The notes beneath the pieces were generated by a model. That model saw only the letters and a list, made by a program, of their open reading frames with translations. It was not told the DNA's origin and ran no database searches. DNA of 64,000 nt from Isoetes taiwanensis (Eukaryota > Streptophyta > Lycopodiopsida > Isoetales > Isoetaceae), in assembly GCA_021234155.1 (NCBI GenBank), contig JAJEKV010000137.1:372001-436000 (forward strand), read 5' to 3'. Of this stretch, positions 13,201-23,256 are shown piece by piece (the first letter of the stretch is position 1; every line of letters starts with the position of its first letter). The translations under genes and the position numbers were made by a program.

Positions 13201-14160
13201 ATCCAGCCACGATGGGGCTGCTCTTGAACAATTCGGACATCACGGAGGAATTTGTTGCCTCCTAGACCAGCGGTAGGCGCCTCAGTTAGGAAGATAGATT
13301 CCATTTCATTTTATTGGCTGCCGGTTAACACCGGTGTAAATCTCTCTATGTTAGCCAATGAAATGATACATCATCGTATTCTTACAATCACAAGTGGCTG
13401 CGAGGAGTCATTGGAGTTTGTTCATCTTTGTGGCGAGATGCAAGTTTGTAGTGCGTTTGGTCAGGGCCACTGTTCTTCATTTTGATAGCTCTGGCTTTGG
13501 TTTTCATAACCATGTATCTTCTCACTTCCGCGGTGTAAGTACAATCATTAATGATTTATTGTGCATTAGTAATGTAATTCTCATTCTTTCTTCTGGCTGC
13601 GGAATCCCCTTGTAGGTTCTTTGGGGCTTTGTTTGCAAGCCGGGGTATGATAATCCAAATATATATGATGCAAGAGTGCATCCAGTTGATTGTCCAATGG
13701 CTCGATTGTGGTGTGTGGACAATCCTATATGCCAAGCAATTTCTCAAGGATTTTGTCTTTGAGGAGGGCTTCATCAAATCTTTGTTGTATCCCTCCACAT
13801 GCTCATAGCCTTTTCATGCTTGATTTCCGGGCTTTGTCAAGTAACACATTTTATAGGTTGATAGAAGTTGGATTCACGAGCTCGAGCTGCGGTCGCGAGA
13901 AGATCATTTGGGACCCTCCCCGCCAAGTTTCACGAAATGGTTATCTCAGGGAAAGAAGAGTTTGCCATTGCGGAGGCATCCCCTATAGAAGGCGGGGTGC
14001 AAACTAGAGCGAGAATCTAAGAAGAGGGGTGTGGTAGACTTGTGACAATGATCTATTTTGAACCTTTGTCATGATTTCTCAATGTTATGCAAACCAAAAT
14101 TGGGAGATAAATGCTAATGTCCTTTTTGTATACTCAACATTCAAATTTGTATTTTAGATG
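10286..14160 (+). repeat. Left arm of the giant inverted repeat
   Basis: AT-rich outer part (10,286-11,250), then a gene-like, more GC-balanced part to about 14,160. The coding-like segments match those of the right arm but are broken by more stops and frame changes; for example, the right-arm frame at 21,321-22,211 appears here as shorter pieces between about 11,261 and 12,211. The left arm is therefore the more degraded copy of whatever coding sequence the arms once carried. I recognise no domain. Confidence 0.85.
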
Positions 14161-14189
14161 TATGTGTTTTCCCTTGTAGCCTGCGGATG

Positions 14190-14890
14190 GCGACCGGTGG
14201 CAAAATGGAATGGCATGGGAGGTGGTAGGTGGCGACATAGTGGCGACCATGTGGCTTAGGTGGAAGAATAGGTGGCGGTAGCGGTACATGTGGCGATGCA
14301 TGTGGCGGCAGAAATTTGGCGGCAAACGAAACGGCCAGAATAGGTGGCGATTAGGTGATAGCATAGGTGGCGAGAATAGGTGGCATGTGGTTGTTAGGTG
14401 GCGGCAAACGCGTGACGTGAGAATAGGTGCGGCCAATTGGCAACCATGTGGCGGCATAGGTGGCGGATTAGGTGGGTTGAATAGGTGGCGGGTTAGGTGG
14501 CATCCATGTGGCGGAATAGGTGGCCGAGAATAGGTGGCGGCATAGGTGGCTAATAGGTGGCGGCATAGGTGGCTAATAGGTGGCGGCATAGGTGGCTGTT
14601 AGGTGGCGAGAATATATATGGCAACCACTTGGCGAATTAGGTGGTGAGCAGGTGCGGGTTAGGTGGCGACCATGTGGCCCGATAGGTAGCGGGAATATAT
14701 ATAGCCCTACACAAGGCCACACAATTGACATGTTATTAGGTGGGCTGAATAGGTGGCGGGTTAGGTGGCGACCATGTGGCGACAATAGGTGGCACCCACT
14801 TGGCGAGAATAGGTGGCGGGAATATATGGCAGCCACCGCGGTTAGGTGGTGAGCAGGTGCGGGTTAGGTGGCAGCCATGTGGCACCCAAT
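14190..14890. repeat. GGTGGC minisatellite, left inner arm
   Basis: Dense irregular repeats of ATAGGTGGCG, TTAGGTGGCG and CATGTGGCG. The inverse-complement pattern (CGCCACCTA) occupies 18,720-19,320, so this minisatellite is an inner extension of the inverted arms. Patches of the neighbouring motif TATAGCCCTACACAA are mixed in near 14,700. Confidence 0.85.
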
Positions 14891-14917
14891 TGGGACATGA
14901 GGTGGCACCTAATTGGG

Positions 14918-15160
14918 ACAAGTGACATGTTATAGCCCTACACAAGTGACATGTTATAGCCCTACACAATTGACATGTTATAGCCCTACACAAGTGACAT
15001 GTTATAGCCCTAGACAAGTGACATGTTATAGCCCTACACAAGTGACATGTTATAGCCCTACACAACCCACATGTTATAGCCCTACACAATTGACATGTTA
15101 TAGCCCTACACAAGTGACATGTTATAGCCCTACACAAGTGACATGTTATAGCCCTAGGTG
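14918..15160. repeat. 24 bp minisatellite, TGACATGTTATAGCCC type, about ten copies
   Basis: The unit is GTGACATGTTATAGCCCTAC plus ACAA, repeated with small changes (AAGTG, AATTG or AACCC at the joint). The period of 24 is a multiple of three, so an open frame encoding an eight-residue repeat crosses it; this looks incidental. There are no unique spacers, so it is not a CRISPR array. Confidence 0.9.
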
Positions 15161-15590
15161 GCACCCTTAGATCCACTTGGCACACACGTGGCACCCACAT
15201 GTGGCACCCACTTGGCACATGTGGCACACAATTTGGCACTTGTGCCCTAGGTGGCACCCTTAGATCTCCGTGGCACCCACTTGGCACATGTGGCACCCAC
15301 TTGGCACATGTGGCAGTCAATTTGGCACATGTGCCCTAGGTGGCACCCTTAGATCTACGTGGCACACACGTGGCACCCACATGTGGCACCCACTTGGCAC
15401 ATGTGGCACACAATTTGGCACTTGTGCCCTAGGTGGCACCCTTAGATCTACGTGGCACCCACTTGGCACATGTGGCACTCAATTTGGCACAAGTGCCCTA
15501 GGTGGCACCCTTAGATCTACGTGGCACACACTTGGCACCCACTTGGCACCCACATGTGGCACCCACTTGGCACATGTGGCACAACTTTAT
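15160..15590. repeat. GGCACCCACTTGGCAC minisatellite, first block
   Basis: Tandem variants of TGGCACCCACTTGGCACATG occur inside a longer unit that repeats the phrase GTGCCCTAGGTGGCACCC followed by TTAGATCTACG. The long unit recurs roughly every 85 to 130 bases. The same family resumes at 15,965-16,290. Confidence 0.88.
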
Positions 15591-15595
15591 AAAAT

Positions 15596-15964
15596 ATTAG
15601 CCTGTTTCTGCCATGCAAGCGAGGAATGCGCAGTTCCTATCACACTACCGCTGCCCCAGAGTAACATGGCACACCTACGAGGGAAATATGAGGGAGGGGC
15701 GATTGTGCCTATCCCTCCGGCATTTCCGGCCATCACTCATCCGACTCAGCATTGACTCATCGAAGAAATGCATTTTAGGGTTAGATTTGCTTGAAATCAT
15801 GTTTTGATTGAGCCGCTTTTCTATCCTGCGTTCGCTTTTCACCACCACATCGAGGAGCAAAAGCTTGAAATGATCTCCCGTTTGAAAGCTTGCTTGTCTT
15901 AACCTGATGTTTCGCCTTCAAGCCTTTTGAAGCTCCTAAATCTGCTAGCGTACAGCAAATCCTT
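15596..15964. other. Unique spacer between two minisatellite blocks
   Basis: About 370 bases without repeats, starting at ATATTAGCCTGTTTCTGCC. Short open frames exist on both strands but resemble nothing I know. The minisatellite phrase GTGCCCTAGGTGGCACCC resumes immediately after it, so it looks like an insertion into, or a remnant between, one minisatellite array. Confidence 0.5.
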
Positions 15965-16290
15965 GTGCCCTAGGTGGCACCCTTAGATCTACGTGGCACA
16001 GACTTGGCACCCACTTGGCACCCACTTGTGGCACCCACTTGGCACATGTGGCACACAATTTGGCACTTGTGCCCTAGGTGGCACCCTTAGATCTACGTGG
16101 CACCCACTTGGCACATGTGGCACTCAATTTGGCACATGTGCCCTAGGTGGCACCCTTAGATCTACGTGGCACCCACTTGGCACACTTGGCACCCAATTTG
16201 GCACTTGTGCCCCTAGGTGGCACCCTTAGATCTACGTGGCACAGACTTGGCACCCACTTGGCACATGTGGCACCCAATTTGGCATGACAT
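15965..16290. repeat. GGCACCCACTTGGCAC minisatellite, second block
   Basis: Same long unit and phrase as 15,160-15,590, with TTAGATCTACG recurring. It passes directly into the TGACATGTTATAGCC array. Confidence 0.87.
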
Positions 16291-16712
16291 GTTATAGCCT
16301 TGGACCTTGACATGTTATAGCCTTGGACCTTGACATGTTATAGCCTTGGACCTTGACATGTTATACCCACTGACATGTTATAGCCAGTCCCTGACATGTT
16401 ATAGCCTTGGACCCTGACATGTTATAGCCTTGGACCTTGACATGTTATAGCCAGTCCCTGACATGTTATAGCCAGTCCCTGACATGTTATAACCTTGGAC
16501 CTTGACTTGTTTTAGCCAGTCCCTGACACATTATAGCCATCCCTGACATGTTATAGCCAGTCACTGACATGTTATAGCCTTGGAACTTGCCATGTTATAG
16601 CCAGCACCTAACACGTTATAGCCATTTTCTGACATGTTATAGCCAGTCCCTGACATGTTATACCCACTACCTGACATGTTATAGCCACTCCCTGACATGT
16701 TATAGCCAGTCA
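16285..16712. repeat. TGACATGTTATAGCC minisatellite, second block, ~18 copies
   Basis: The core TGACATGTTATAGCC alternates with two joints, TTGGACC and AGTCCC, giving a period of about 23 bases. It shares its core with 14,918-15,160, but the joint differs (there CTACACAAG). The two blocks are thus sister arrays separated by the GGCACCC family. Confidence 0.9.
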
Positions 16713-16903
16713 GAAATTTAAGTAGACAAGGAATTTAAGTTCAAAATATATAGTCCTAGGCACTTGTTAAGTTAAGAGCTTGGATGATCTTGTATACTAG
16801 GAATTGAAGTACAGAATACATATAGTGTTCATCTCAAAATTAGGCCATGATATTCATAAGCTTGACATGTTAGGCCATGATTATTCATACGAGTTCACTA
16901 CCA

Positions 16904-18233
16904 CTACCACTTCACATCCTTCACTACCACTTCACTATGAATCAAGTAATAGATGTTGTTGCAACTCCCTCTCAAGATGCTCTCTTTTGTTCTCCACCCT
17001 TTTCGTTTCTTGCCCAAGTCTATGTAGGATTGTAATCTAGAAAGACTATTCCCTGTGCCATCTTCTTTCCCTCCTGGCATGGGTGGTACAATCATGTCAA
17101 TGAACTCTCTATCTGCTGTAATTTTTAGCCTTTCTACCTTGATCCTGAGTTCTTTCATGAGGAAGTCAACATGTGGTAAGAGACTAGGACATTGTGCAAT
17201 TGCACCCTTCACTTGATCCCATGATTCTTCTATGCTTGCCATTAAATTGTTCTCATTGTATACATAGGTTTTGACATCCGTTTGGCCCGCATTTTTGGCA
17301 ACTTCATCACCCTCCATTGAACCAATAACATCATTCTCCATTCCACAACCGCTCACATTTTCTCCATCATCACCTGATGCTAAATTTTCCAAGCCCCCCT
17401 TTGTTGTCCCAACCCTCGTGCCACATGCTGCCAAAATGTCTCTCTCTTTGCAATGATTTATCATTTGAAGAACCTTCACTTGGTGCTTGCAAATGTTGCC
17501 TTTCATGGCCCATGCACAATCACAACAACTCCATTGCTTATCACTCACAACAACCAAGTAAGGGACACCATTGGTTGTTTGACTCCAAACATGAGCCTCA
17601 CCCTTTTCAATGTCCACCCAAGTAACAGCATCATCTGGAATACTTCTGGCTCCAATTATTGCACACTCCACGATCTTTTCTTTATAGTAATTCAACTTGA
17701 AACCACTCTCCTTCACGAACCTCTCGTACACTAGATGATTCCCTAGGTCATGTACCATCATGTAGATCAGCCAATCTAATCTTCTTCCCCTCAACTCATG
17801 CTTAAAAATACCCAACCTTCTCTTCAAGGCAGCATGATAGGACTCTACAGCAGCTGTGGTCTCTTGGTTACTATGGGGATATATTCTCGACACGATAATC
17901 CATGAGCACACATTGTTTGTCCATTCCTTGTTGACATAAGCAACAACTTGTTCGTACTCCTTCCATTTCTCCTTGAATTGTTCAAGGCGAGCCTTGCCTG
18001 CTCTTGCACAAGCTTCCCTATAATCTTCCTTGAATATCCCATCCTCCTCTATAGGCTCAACCTTGGTACCATACATGATGTCACCCATATCCTTAAACAT
18101 CTCCTTTCGTACAGAGGAATCATGCACATATCTTACCAAAACTTTAAACCACGAACGTCTGACATGCCAAAGGCACAACTGAATAGGGGTCTTTGGCCAT
18201 ACCAACTCCAAAGCACCAATCTCTGCCTCCTCC
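16904..18233 (-). pseudogene. MULE (Mutator-like) transposase, C-terminal half, truncated at its 5' side
   Basis: The frame is open on the minus strand from the junction at about 18,233 to a stop at 16,904. It begins in the middle of the family's catalytic region: the segment ending IQLCLWHVRRSW fits the conserved Cys-x-x-His stretch of MULE transposases that lies between the second and third acidic catalytic residues. About 220 residues later there is a SWIM zinc finger, with CDC, eight residues, then CKH. A C-terminal extension of about 190 residues follows. The DNA-binding N-terminus and the first catalytic Asp would lie above 18,233, but there the sequence switches abruptly to a satellite fragment. 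In the intact enzyme the role is cut-and-paste transposition; this copy cannot be catalytic. A domesticated FAR1/FHY3 or MUSTANG relative is less likely given the setting. Confidence 0.8.
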
Positions 18234-18716
18234 TAGGCCAATTGACTACGAGTGTGATGGAAGTGAGCTACTTTGGCGCTTCTTGGAGGTCGGGTGGTCT
18301 TCTGGCCACGGAACTTGGTCCCCGGGGGCAATGTCGGCGTCCCCGAGTCCATTGGCGAGAGGCGAATCGCCTGGCTCCGGGGAGGGGAGGTGCCCTCCCG
18401 TCCCCCATGGGGAGGAGGAAATTCCGGGCAAGCGGCTTCCGGGGGATTTTAGGGTCCCCGCCTCAAGGCCAACACCCCCACTCCACGTCCAAGTCACGGC
18501 GCCAAGGTCCCTAGAATCGACAAGAGAGGGCCTCCAAACGTAAACCCCGTGGGTTGCCGGGTTCTAGAAGGGTTTTGCGTTTTGGGGGCCGAGACTTGGT
18601 CTCATTGCACACGGGACACGGCGAAAGCCTACCGCAAATGGAGAATCACGGAACAAGGGGAACCGCGGAGCCGGAGTTTGGGCCCTCCTCCCGATGTGGC
18701 AAGTAGAAGTCGGGGC
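18234..18716 (-). repeat. Inverted piece of the 1.53 kb satellite unit inside the foldback element
   Basis: The reverse complement reads through the same order as the array: GACTTCTACTTGCCACATCG, then ACGCAAAACCCTTCTAGAAC, GGGACCCTAAAATCCC, CCAAGTTCCGTGGCCAGAAG and CACACTCGTAGTCAATTGGC. It therefore covers the end of B2 and the start of C. It is a single copy, about 480 bp, lying between the truncated transposase and the GCCACC minisatellite. Confidence 0.9.
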
Positions 18717-18719
18717 CCT

Positions 18720-19320
18720 CTCCTTGCCAGTGGCTGCCATATATTACCGCCACCTATTACGCCAAGTGGGTGCCACCTATTCGGCCACATGGCTGCCACC
18801 TAACCCGCCACCTATTCACCACCCTAATCGCGGTGGCTGCCATATATGCTACCTATTACGCCCACATGGCTGCGCCACCTAACACGGCACCCGTTCAGCC
18901 ACCTAATCCGCCAAGTGGTTGCCATATATTCGCCACCTAACCACCACCTATCGCCACCTATTAGCCACCTATCTTTGCCACCTATTACGCCACCTATTAC
19001 GCCACATGGATGCCACCTAATCGCCCACCTATTCACCACCCTAATCGCCACCTATGCTGCCACATGGTTTGCCAATTGTCTTTGGCACCTATTCTGTTGC
19101 TGGTCTTGCTTTGCCACCCTAACGACCACATGCCACCTATTCGCCACCTATGCTATCACCTAATCGCCACCTATTAATTGCTTTTGTTCTTCTTTGCCCG
19201 GCTCTGCTTGCCACATGCACTTGCCACATGTCTTGCTACACGCCACCTATTCTTCCACCTAACGACCACATGGCTGCCACTATCTTGCCACCTACCACCT
19301 CCCATGCCATTCCGGTTGCC
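18720..19320. repeat. GCCACC minisatellite, right inner arm
   Basis: Dense CGCCACCTATT, GCCACATGGCTGCC and CACCTAACC variants, the inverse complement of 14,190-14,890. One stretch near 19,080-19,130 (TTGCTGGTCTTGCTTTGCC) is diverged. Confidence 0.85.
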
Positions 19321-19359
19321 GGTGTCTTTGCCATCGTGCTACAAGGGAAAAACACATAC

Positions 19360-22300
19360 ATCTAAAATACAAATTTGAATGTTGAGTATACAAAAAGGAC
19401 ATTAGCATTTATCTCCCAATTTTGGTTTGCATAACATTGAGAAATCATGACAAAGGTTCAAAATAGACTGTCACAAGTCTACCACACCCCTCTTCTTAGA
19501 TTACGCTCTAGTTTGCACCCCGCCTTCTATAGGGGATGCCTCGGCAATGGCAAACTCTTCTTTCCCGAGATAACCAGCTTCGTGAAACTTGGCGGGAGGG
19601 TCCCAAATGATCTTCTGCATGCGCAGCTTTCGAGCTCGGGAATCCAACTTCTATCAACCTATAAAAATGTGTTACTTGACAAAGCTGCAGAATCAAGCAT
19701 GAAAAGGCTATGAGCATGTGGAGGGATACCAACAGCGACATTTGATGAAGCCCTCCTCAACACAAAATCCTTGAGAAATTGCTTGGCATATAGGATTGTC
19801 CACACACCACAATCGAGCCATTGGACAATCAACTGGATGCACTCTTGCATTCATATATCTTTGGATTATCATACCCCCAAAATTTTGCAAACAAAGCCCC
19901 AAAGAACCTACAAGGGGGATTCCGCAGCAGAAAAGAATGAGAATTACATTACTAATGCACAATAAATCATTAATGATTGTACTTACACCGTGAAGTGAGA
20001 AGATACATGGTTATGAAAACCAGCCAGAGCTATCAAAATGAAGAATTCAAGGGCGTGGCCTGACCCGGGGCCGCACTACAAACTTGCATCTCGGCCACAA
20101 AGATGAACAAACTCCAATGACTCCTGCAGCCACTTGTGATTGTAAGAATACGATGATGTATCATTTCATTGGCTAACATAGAGATTTTTACCTGTGTTAA
20201 CGGCGTAATAAAATGAAATGGAATCTATCTTCCTAATCCGTCGCCTACACCGCTGGTCTAGGGAGGCAACAAATTCCTCCGGATGTCCGAATTGTTCAAG
20301 AGCAGCCCCATCGGGGCTGGATTAAACCAACAATGCTGCCCTCTTCTGCTTTGTAGGGTATTGTATGGGGCCGAGGATCCCGCAAAAGCAAATGCATTTA
20401 AGCTAAAAAATAAAATGAAATATAATAATAGAAAGAGACAAAACTAATGCTTATATTAATACCCAAACTAATACAGTAAGAGGCTTACATTAAGTAGCAG
20501 CCGATGTGATTGTCATGAAGCCATGACTTGTGCGCTAATTCAGGCTTGTCTGAATAATGGCCATCTGCAATTATAATTGGATGCTGCTGCTTTTCTCTTC
20601 TTGGCATTCCTCATATTGTACCAGTCATAAAGGAGGTCGATAAATCCTTTCTCGAGAGTCCATTCGGCCTCAAAGTAAGAATGGTGTGAACTGTGCTGCT
20701 AGTCTTTGGAAGAGGCCGTGGTTCTTGCATGCTCTGGGGTCTCAACCAAAAGAATGACTTGAGATTGGTCAACTTTGTTCTATGGCTGCGGACCTTTGTC
20801 CGAGAGGGGTAGATTGGCTAGGATCCTGTGTTGCTGGTGGCTCATCCTCAACTTTGAGACATGCCATCAATTTCTCATTCAAGTTTTCTTCCTCCATGTT
20901 CCAATCTTCTTTGGACTGTCTCCTCCAAGAACCAATCATCGGCAATGTTAGATCATATCGTGCCAATTTCTTTTCCTTCATTGCCCATGCAATCGCTCTC
21001 TTCTCCCACGAAATCAGCCACAAATTTGGCTTCCTCCCTCGCTCCCCTGGCCTCACCATCCCGATACATGTCTGCAAATGCTAGGCGTGCACGCTTGGTG
21101 CACGCTTTTATACCTCCTCGGCCCATTTTTGTACCTCCATTCCGGGTTTGTGGTGTCTTCGCATGTAATACAAATCAAGTATTCTGTTAGGGCGCAACGG
21201 ACCATCTGGATTCTTCCATGGCACGCCTCTTTTAGCACCTCCGACTTCGACATCTTTCATGCCATGTGCTGATCCCAAGTGAGTCTTGAATCTATCCTTC
21301 CCATTAACGTGTATGAGCAGCTAGGAATTAAACATACATACATCTTCATATCGAGTTGTACTCCCAAAGGGGCTGCTGCAATTGCTCTTCTTCTGCCTCG
21401 GAGTTCTCCTCCTCGAAGATGTCTTCCTCTTCGATCTGCCCCCAACATCATCTTGCAAATCTGCCACAAACCGGCCCCGAATTGGCTCTTGAATTGGCAG
21501 CCACCGCATGTCAATCTCCATGGAATTCTCTCGCCACACGGTAGCATTTAAATCTGCCTCTACAACACCATCAATGGATAAATCATGTGCAATGGAAACT
21601 AGTGTGCGAGCCACTACCTCGTTTGGATCCCTCGCTTGTACGCATTCTCCTTCCTCACCGCTTTGCCATGGAATCACGAGAAGAAAAACCAACCCCAAAA
21701 CTTCTGAGGCAATGTCGAGGGATTGGGCAGACGAGTTCAAATCCCCTCCTATGCTACTACAGAACCAAAATGACTGCCTTAACCATACCTCTGGGTCGAT
21801 TTGGGAAGATCTTCTCGGCTGAATCGTGGCCTCACTGCTCTCACTGTTGTGTGAAATTAGCTTCACAAGAGCAGCAGCAGCTGATCTCTTTCTTTTTCTA
21901 CCTGCAAGCAAAACTAAATTGGTTGAATGGCCACCTCTCGATTTTGTTAAGCTAACAATAAAAAAATGCTTTCTGCATGCATTACCCGCCATAACCTGTT
22001 GTCTAAATTTGTTTAAGGAAACTAAACCCGATTTTGCTGAAGGAAAAATACAATCTAAGCTTTTTTTAATGCTGTTGGAGGGACCCAAAATTGACAGGAA
22101 GTCTGGCTCAAAATGTTTCCAAGATTCATGGAGAAACAGGGCTGTTGATAGGGAAAGGGATAGGCGATTCCTTGAGGAGCACAAGAAAGAAAGAGGAAGC
22201 CAGAAACTCACTTAACACTAGACCTGTCCCTGGAACCATTCCTGATCCATGGACCCGAACTGGCCCACATGACCTCTGCCACTTAAACCCATGTAACTCA

Positions 22301-23256
22301 TAACAGAAATTTCGATGTTGAACTATACCGCCACCATTTGAGTCTTCACTTGTTTCTTAATGACCTCTGAGAATTTCAAGACCAATGGGGTCACCTCTAC
22401 CTTGTGGTGATTGCTCAAACATTAGAGAATTTGGCAGTTTCTGCACCAGTCCAAAACTGCCTTCTTCAATTTTTCTAGCATAAAGTGACCTAAACCTTGC
22501 TAAAGTTGGAGGTATTTGCCTGTTTATCATAGAACACATTGAGTTTTATGTTCCCATGTTTTCTTGCTATCATTTGACATTGATGGAAGCCGCCAAACCC
22601 TATTTTGGTCAAAAAAGCTGCTTGAGGTTCGAGAATTATTTCTCTCTTATTATAACAAGTTTTAACTTAATTCTTGTGGCCATGAGTTGCTAACTATACG
22701 AGCTATAGTCTCATGATTTTTTGGAGTGTTCATAAGTCATGTTAACCTCACAATTTACTAAAAGAATCTACGATACAAAATTCAGGACACAAATATATGT
22801 TAAAATGCTCAAATAACAACCATCCATAATACCATGAGGGTAATAAGTGATGCATTCTACTTATATCTACATAGAATATAACTCTTATCAACTTACATAT
22901 AGGGTAACTAGAGTGTAACCATGCAATTTTTGGGATTAAAACATGATGTACAGCTGCAGGATTAACACATTAGAGTATAAAAGTTGAGTTAACTCCACAA
23001 TTATAGCTCCAAAACTCCACAATGGTCATATTTAGTGATGTTTATTGATGAATTAAGTGAATGTTATGAAGTTTAGCCATGACAATATGTAATTAGACCA
23101 TATGACATTATATGTATGGTTCTTTAGTTCATGGAAGAGACACTACCTTTCCCCATATAAGCCTATAAAATAGTTGAAAATGTGAACATTGACTTATATG
23201 GAGATCTCTTATATAAGTTGTATGTCCTTATTGAAAAAAAATACAAAGAAATCTGT
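19360..23256 (-). repeat. Right arm of the giant inverted repeat
   Basis: Inverse-complement partner of 10,286-14,160. Going left to right it runs from the inner end (TACATCTAAAATACAAATTT) to the outer end (CAAAGAAATCTGT). It keeps the longest arm ORF, a 296-codon minus-strand frame at 21,321-22,211. The AT-rich outer kilobase (22,220-23,256) has no credible coding sequence. The arms differ by scattered substitutions and small indels. Confidence 0.85.
21321..22211 (-). CDS. Uncharacterised arm-encoded ORF, 296 codons
   Basis: This is the longest open frame of the inverted arms. Reading on the minus strand, the product is basic, with a KRKRS patch in the middle and an Arg/Lys/Ser-rich stretch (SKRKTSSRRR) near the C-terminus. 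There is no signal peptide or membrane segment. I do not recognise the protein. Minus-strand coding-like segments continue further in (about 21,300 down to 19,510), including a stretch GKDRFKTHLGSAHGMKDVE that loosely recalls the linker after a BED-type zinc finger in hAT transposases. That resemblance is weak. The left arm carries the same sequence with stops, so the two copies are not both functional. It may be a captured host exon or part of a transposon gene. Confidence 0.35.
   Translation of the reverse strand: MSFWLPLSFLCSSRNRLSLSLSTALFLHESWKHFEPDFLSILGPSNSIKKSLDCIFPSAKSGLVSLNKFRQQVMAGNACRKHFFIVSLTKSRGGHSTNLVLLAGRKRKRSAAAALVKLISHNSESSEATIQPRRSSQIDPEVWLRQSFWFCSSIGGDLNSSAQSLDIASEVLGLVFLLVIPWQSGEEGECVQARDPNEVVARTLVSIAHDLSIDGVVEADLNATVWRENSMEIDMRWLPIQEPIRGRFVADLQDDVGGRSKRKTSSRRRTPRQKKSNCSSPFGSTTRYEDVCMFNS

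Larger units (their letters stand above)
10286..23256. mobile_element. Giant ~13 kb inverted-repeat (foldback / long-TIR MULE-like) structure
   Basis: The left end starts ACAGATTTCTTTGTATTTTT and the right end finishes with its inverse, AAATACAAAGAAATCTGT. The two arms stay collinear for about 3.9 kb: 10,286-14,160 matches 19,360-23,256 in inverse order, and their lengths differ by only ~20 bases. They then continue into inverse-oriented GGTGGC and GCCACC minisatellites. The loop holds two other minisatellite families, a MULE transposase fragment on the minus strand, and a satellite fragment. Mutator-like elements with very long terminal inverted repeats are known, and the transposase makes that reading plausible. 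I see no 9 bp target duplication: the flanks are ACTCGTAGTC on the left and TTATTTCTT on the right. An inverted segmental duplication remains an alternative. Confidence 0.75.

Noticed and set aside
14913-15170. An 8-residue repeat protein (YSPTQVTC)
   Set aside because: The 24 bp period makes any open frame periodic. There is no start context, and it lies in a pure minisatellite.
14918-16712. CRISPR-like arrays
   Set aside because: The repeats are contiguous, the joints are themselves repetitive, and the setting is plant nuclear DNA.
17271-17734. Plus-strand ORFs within the MULE transposase
   Set aside because: They are antisense shadows of the minus-strand frame, which carries the family motifs.
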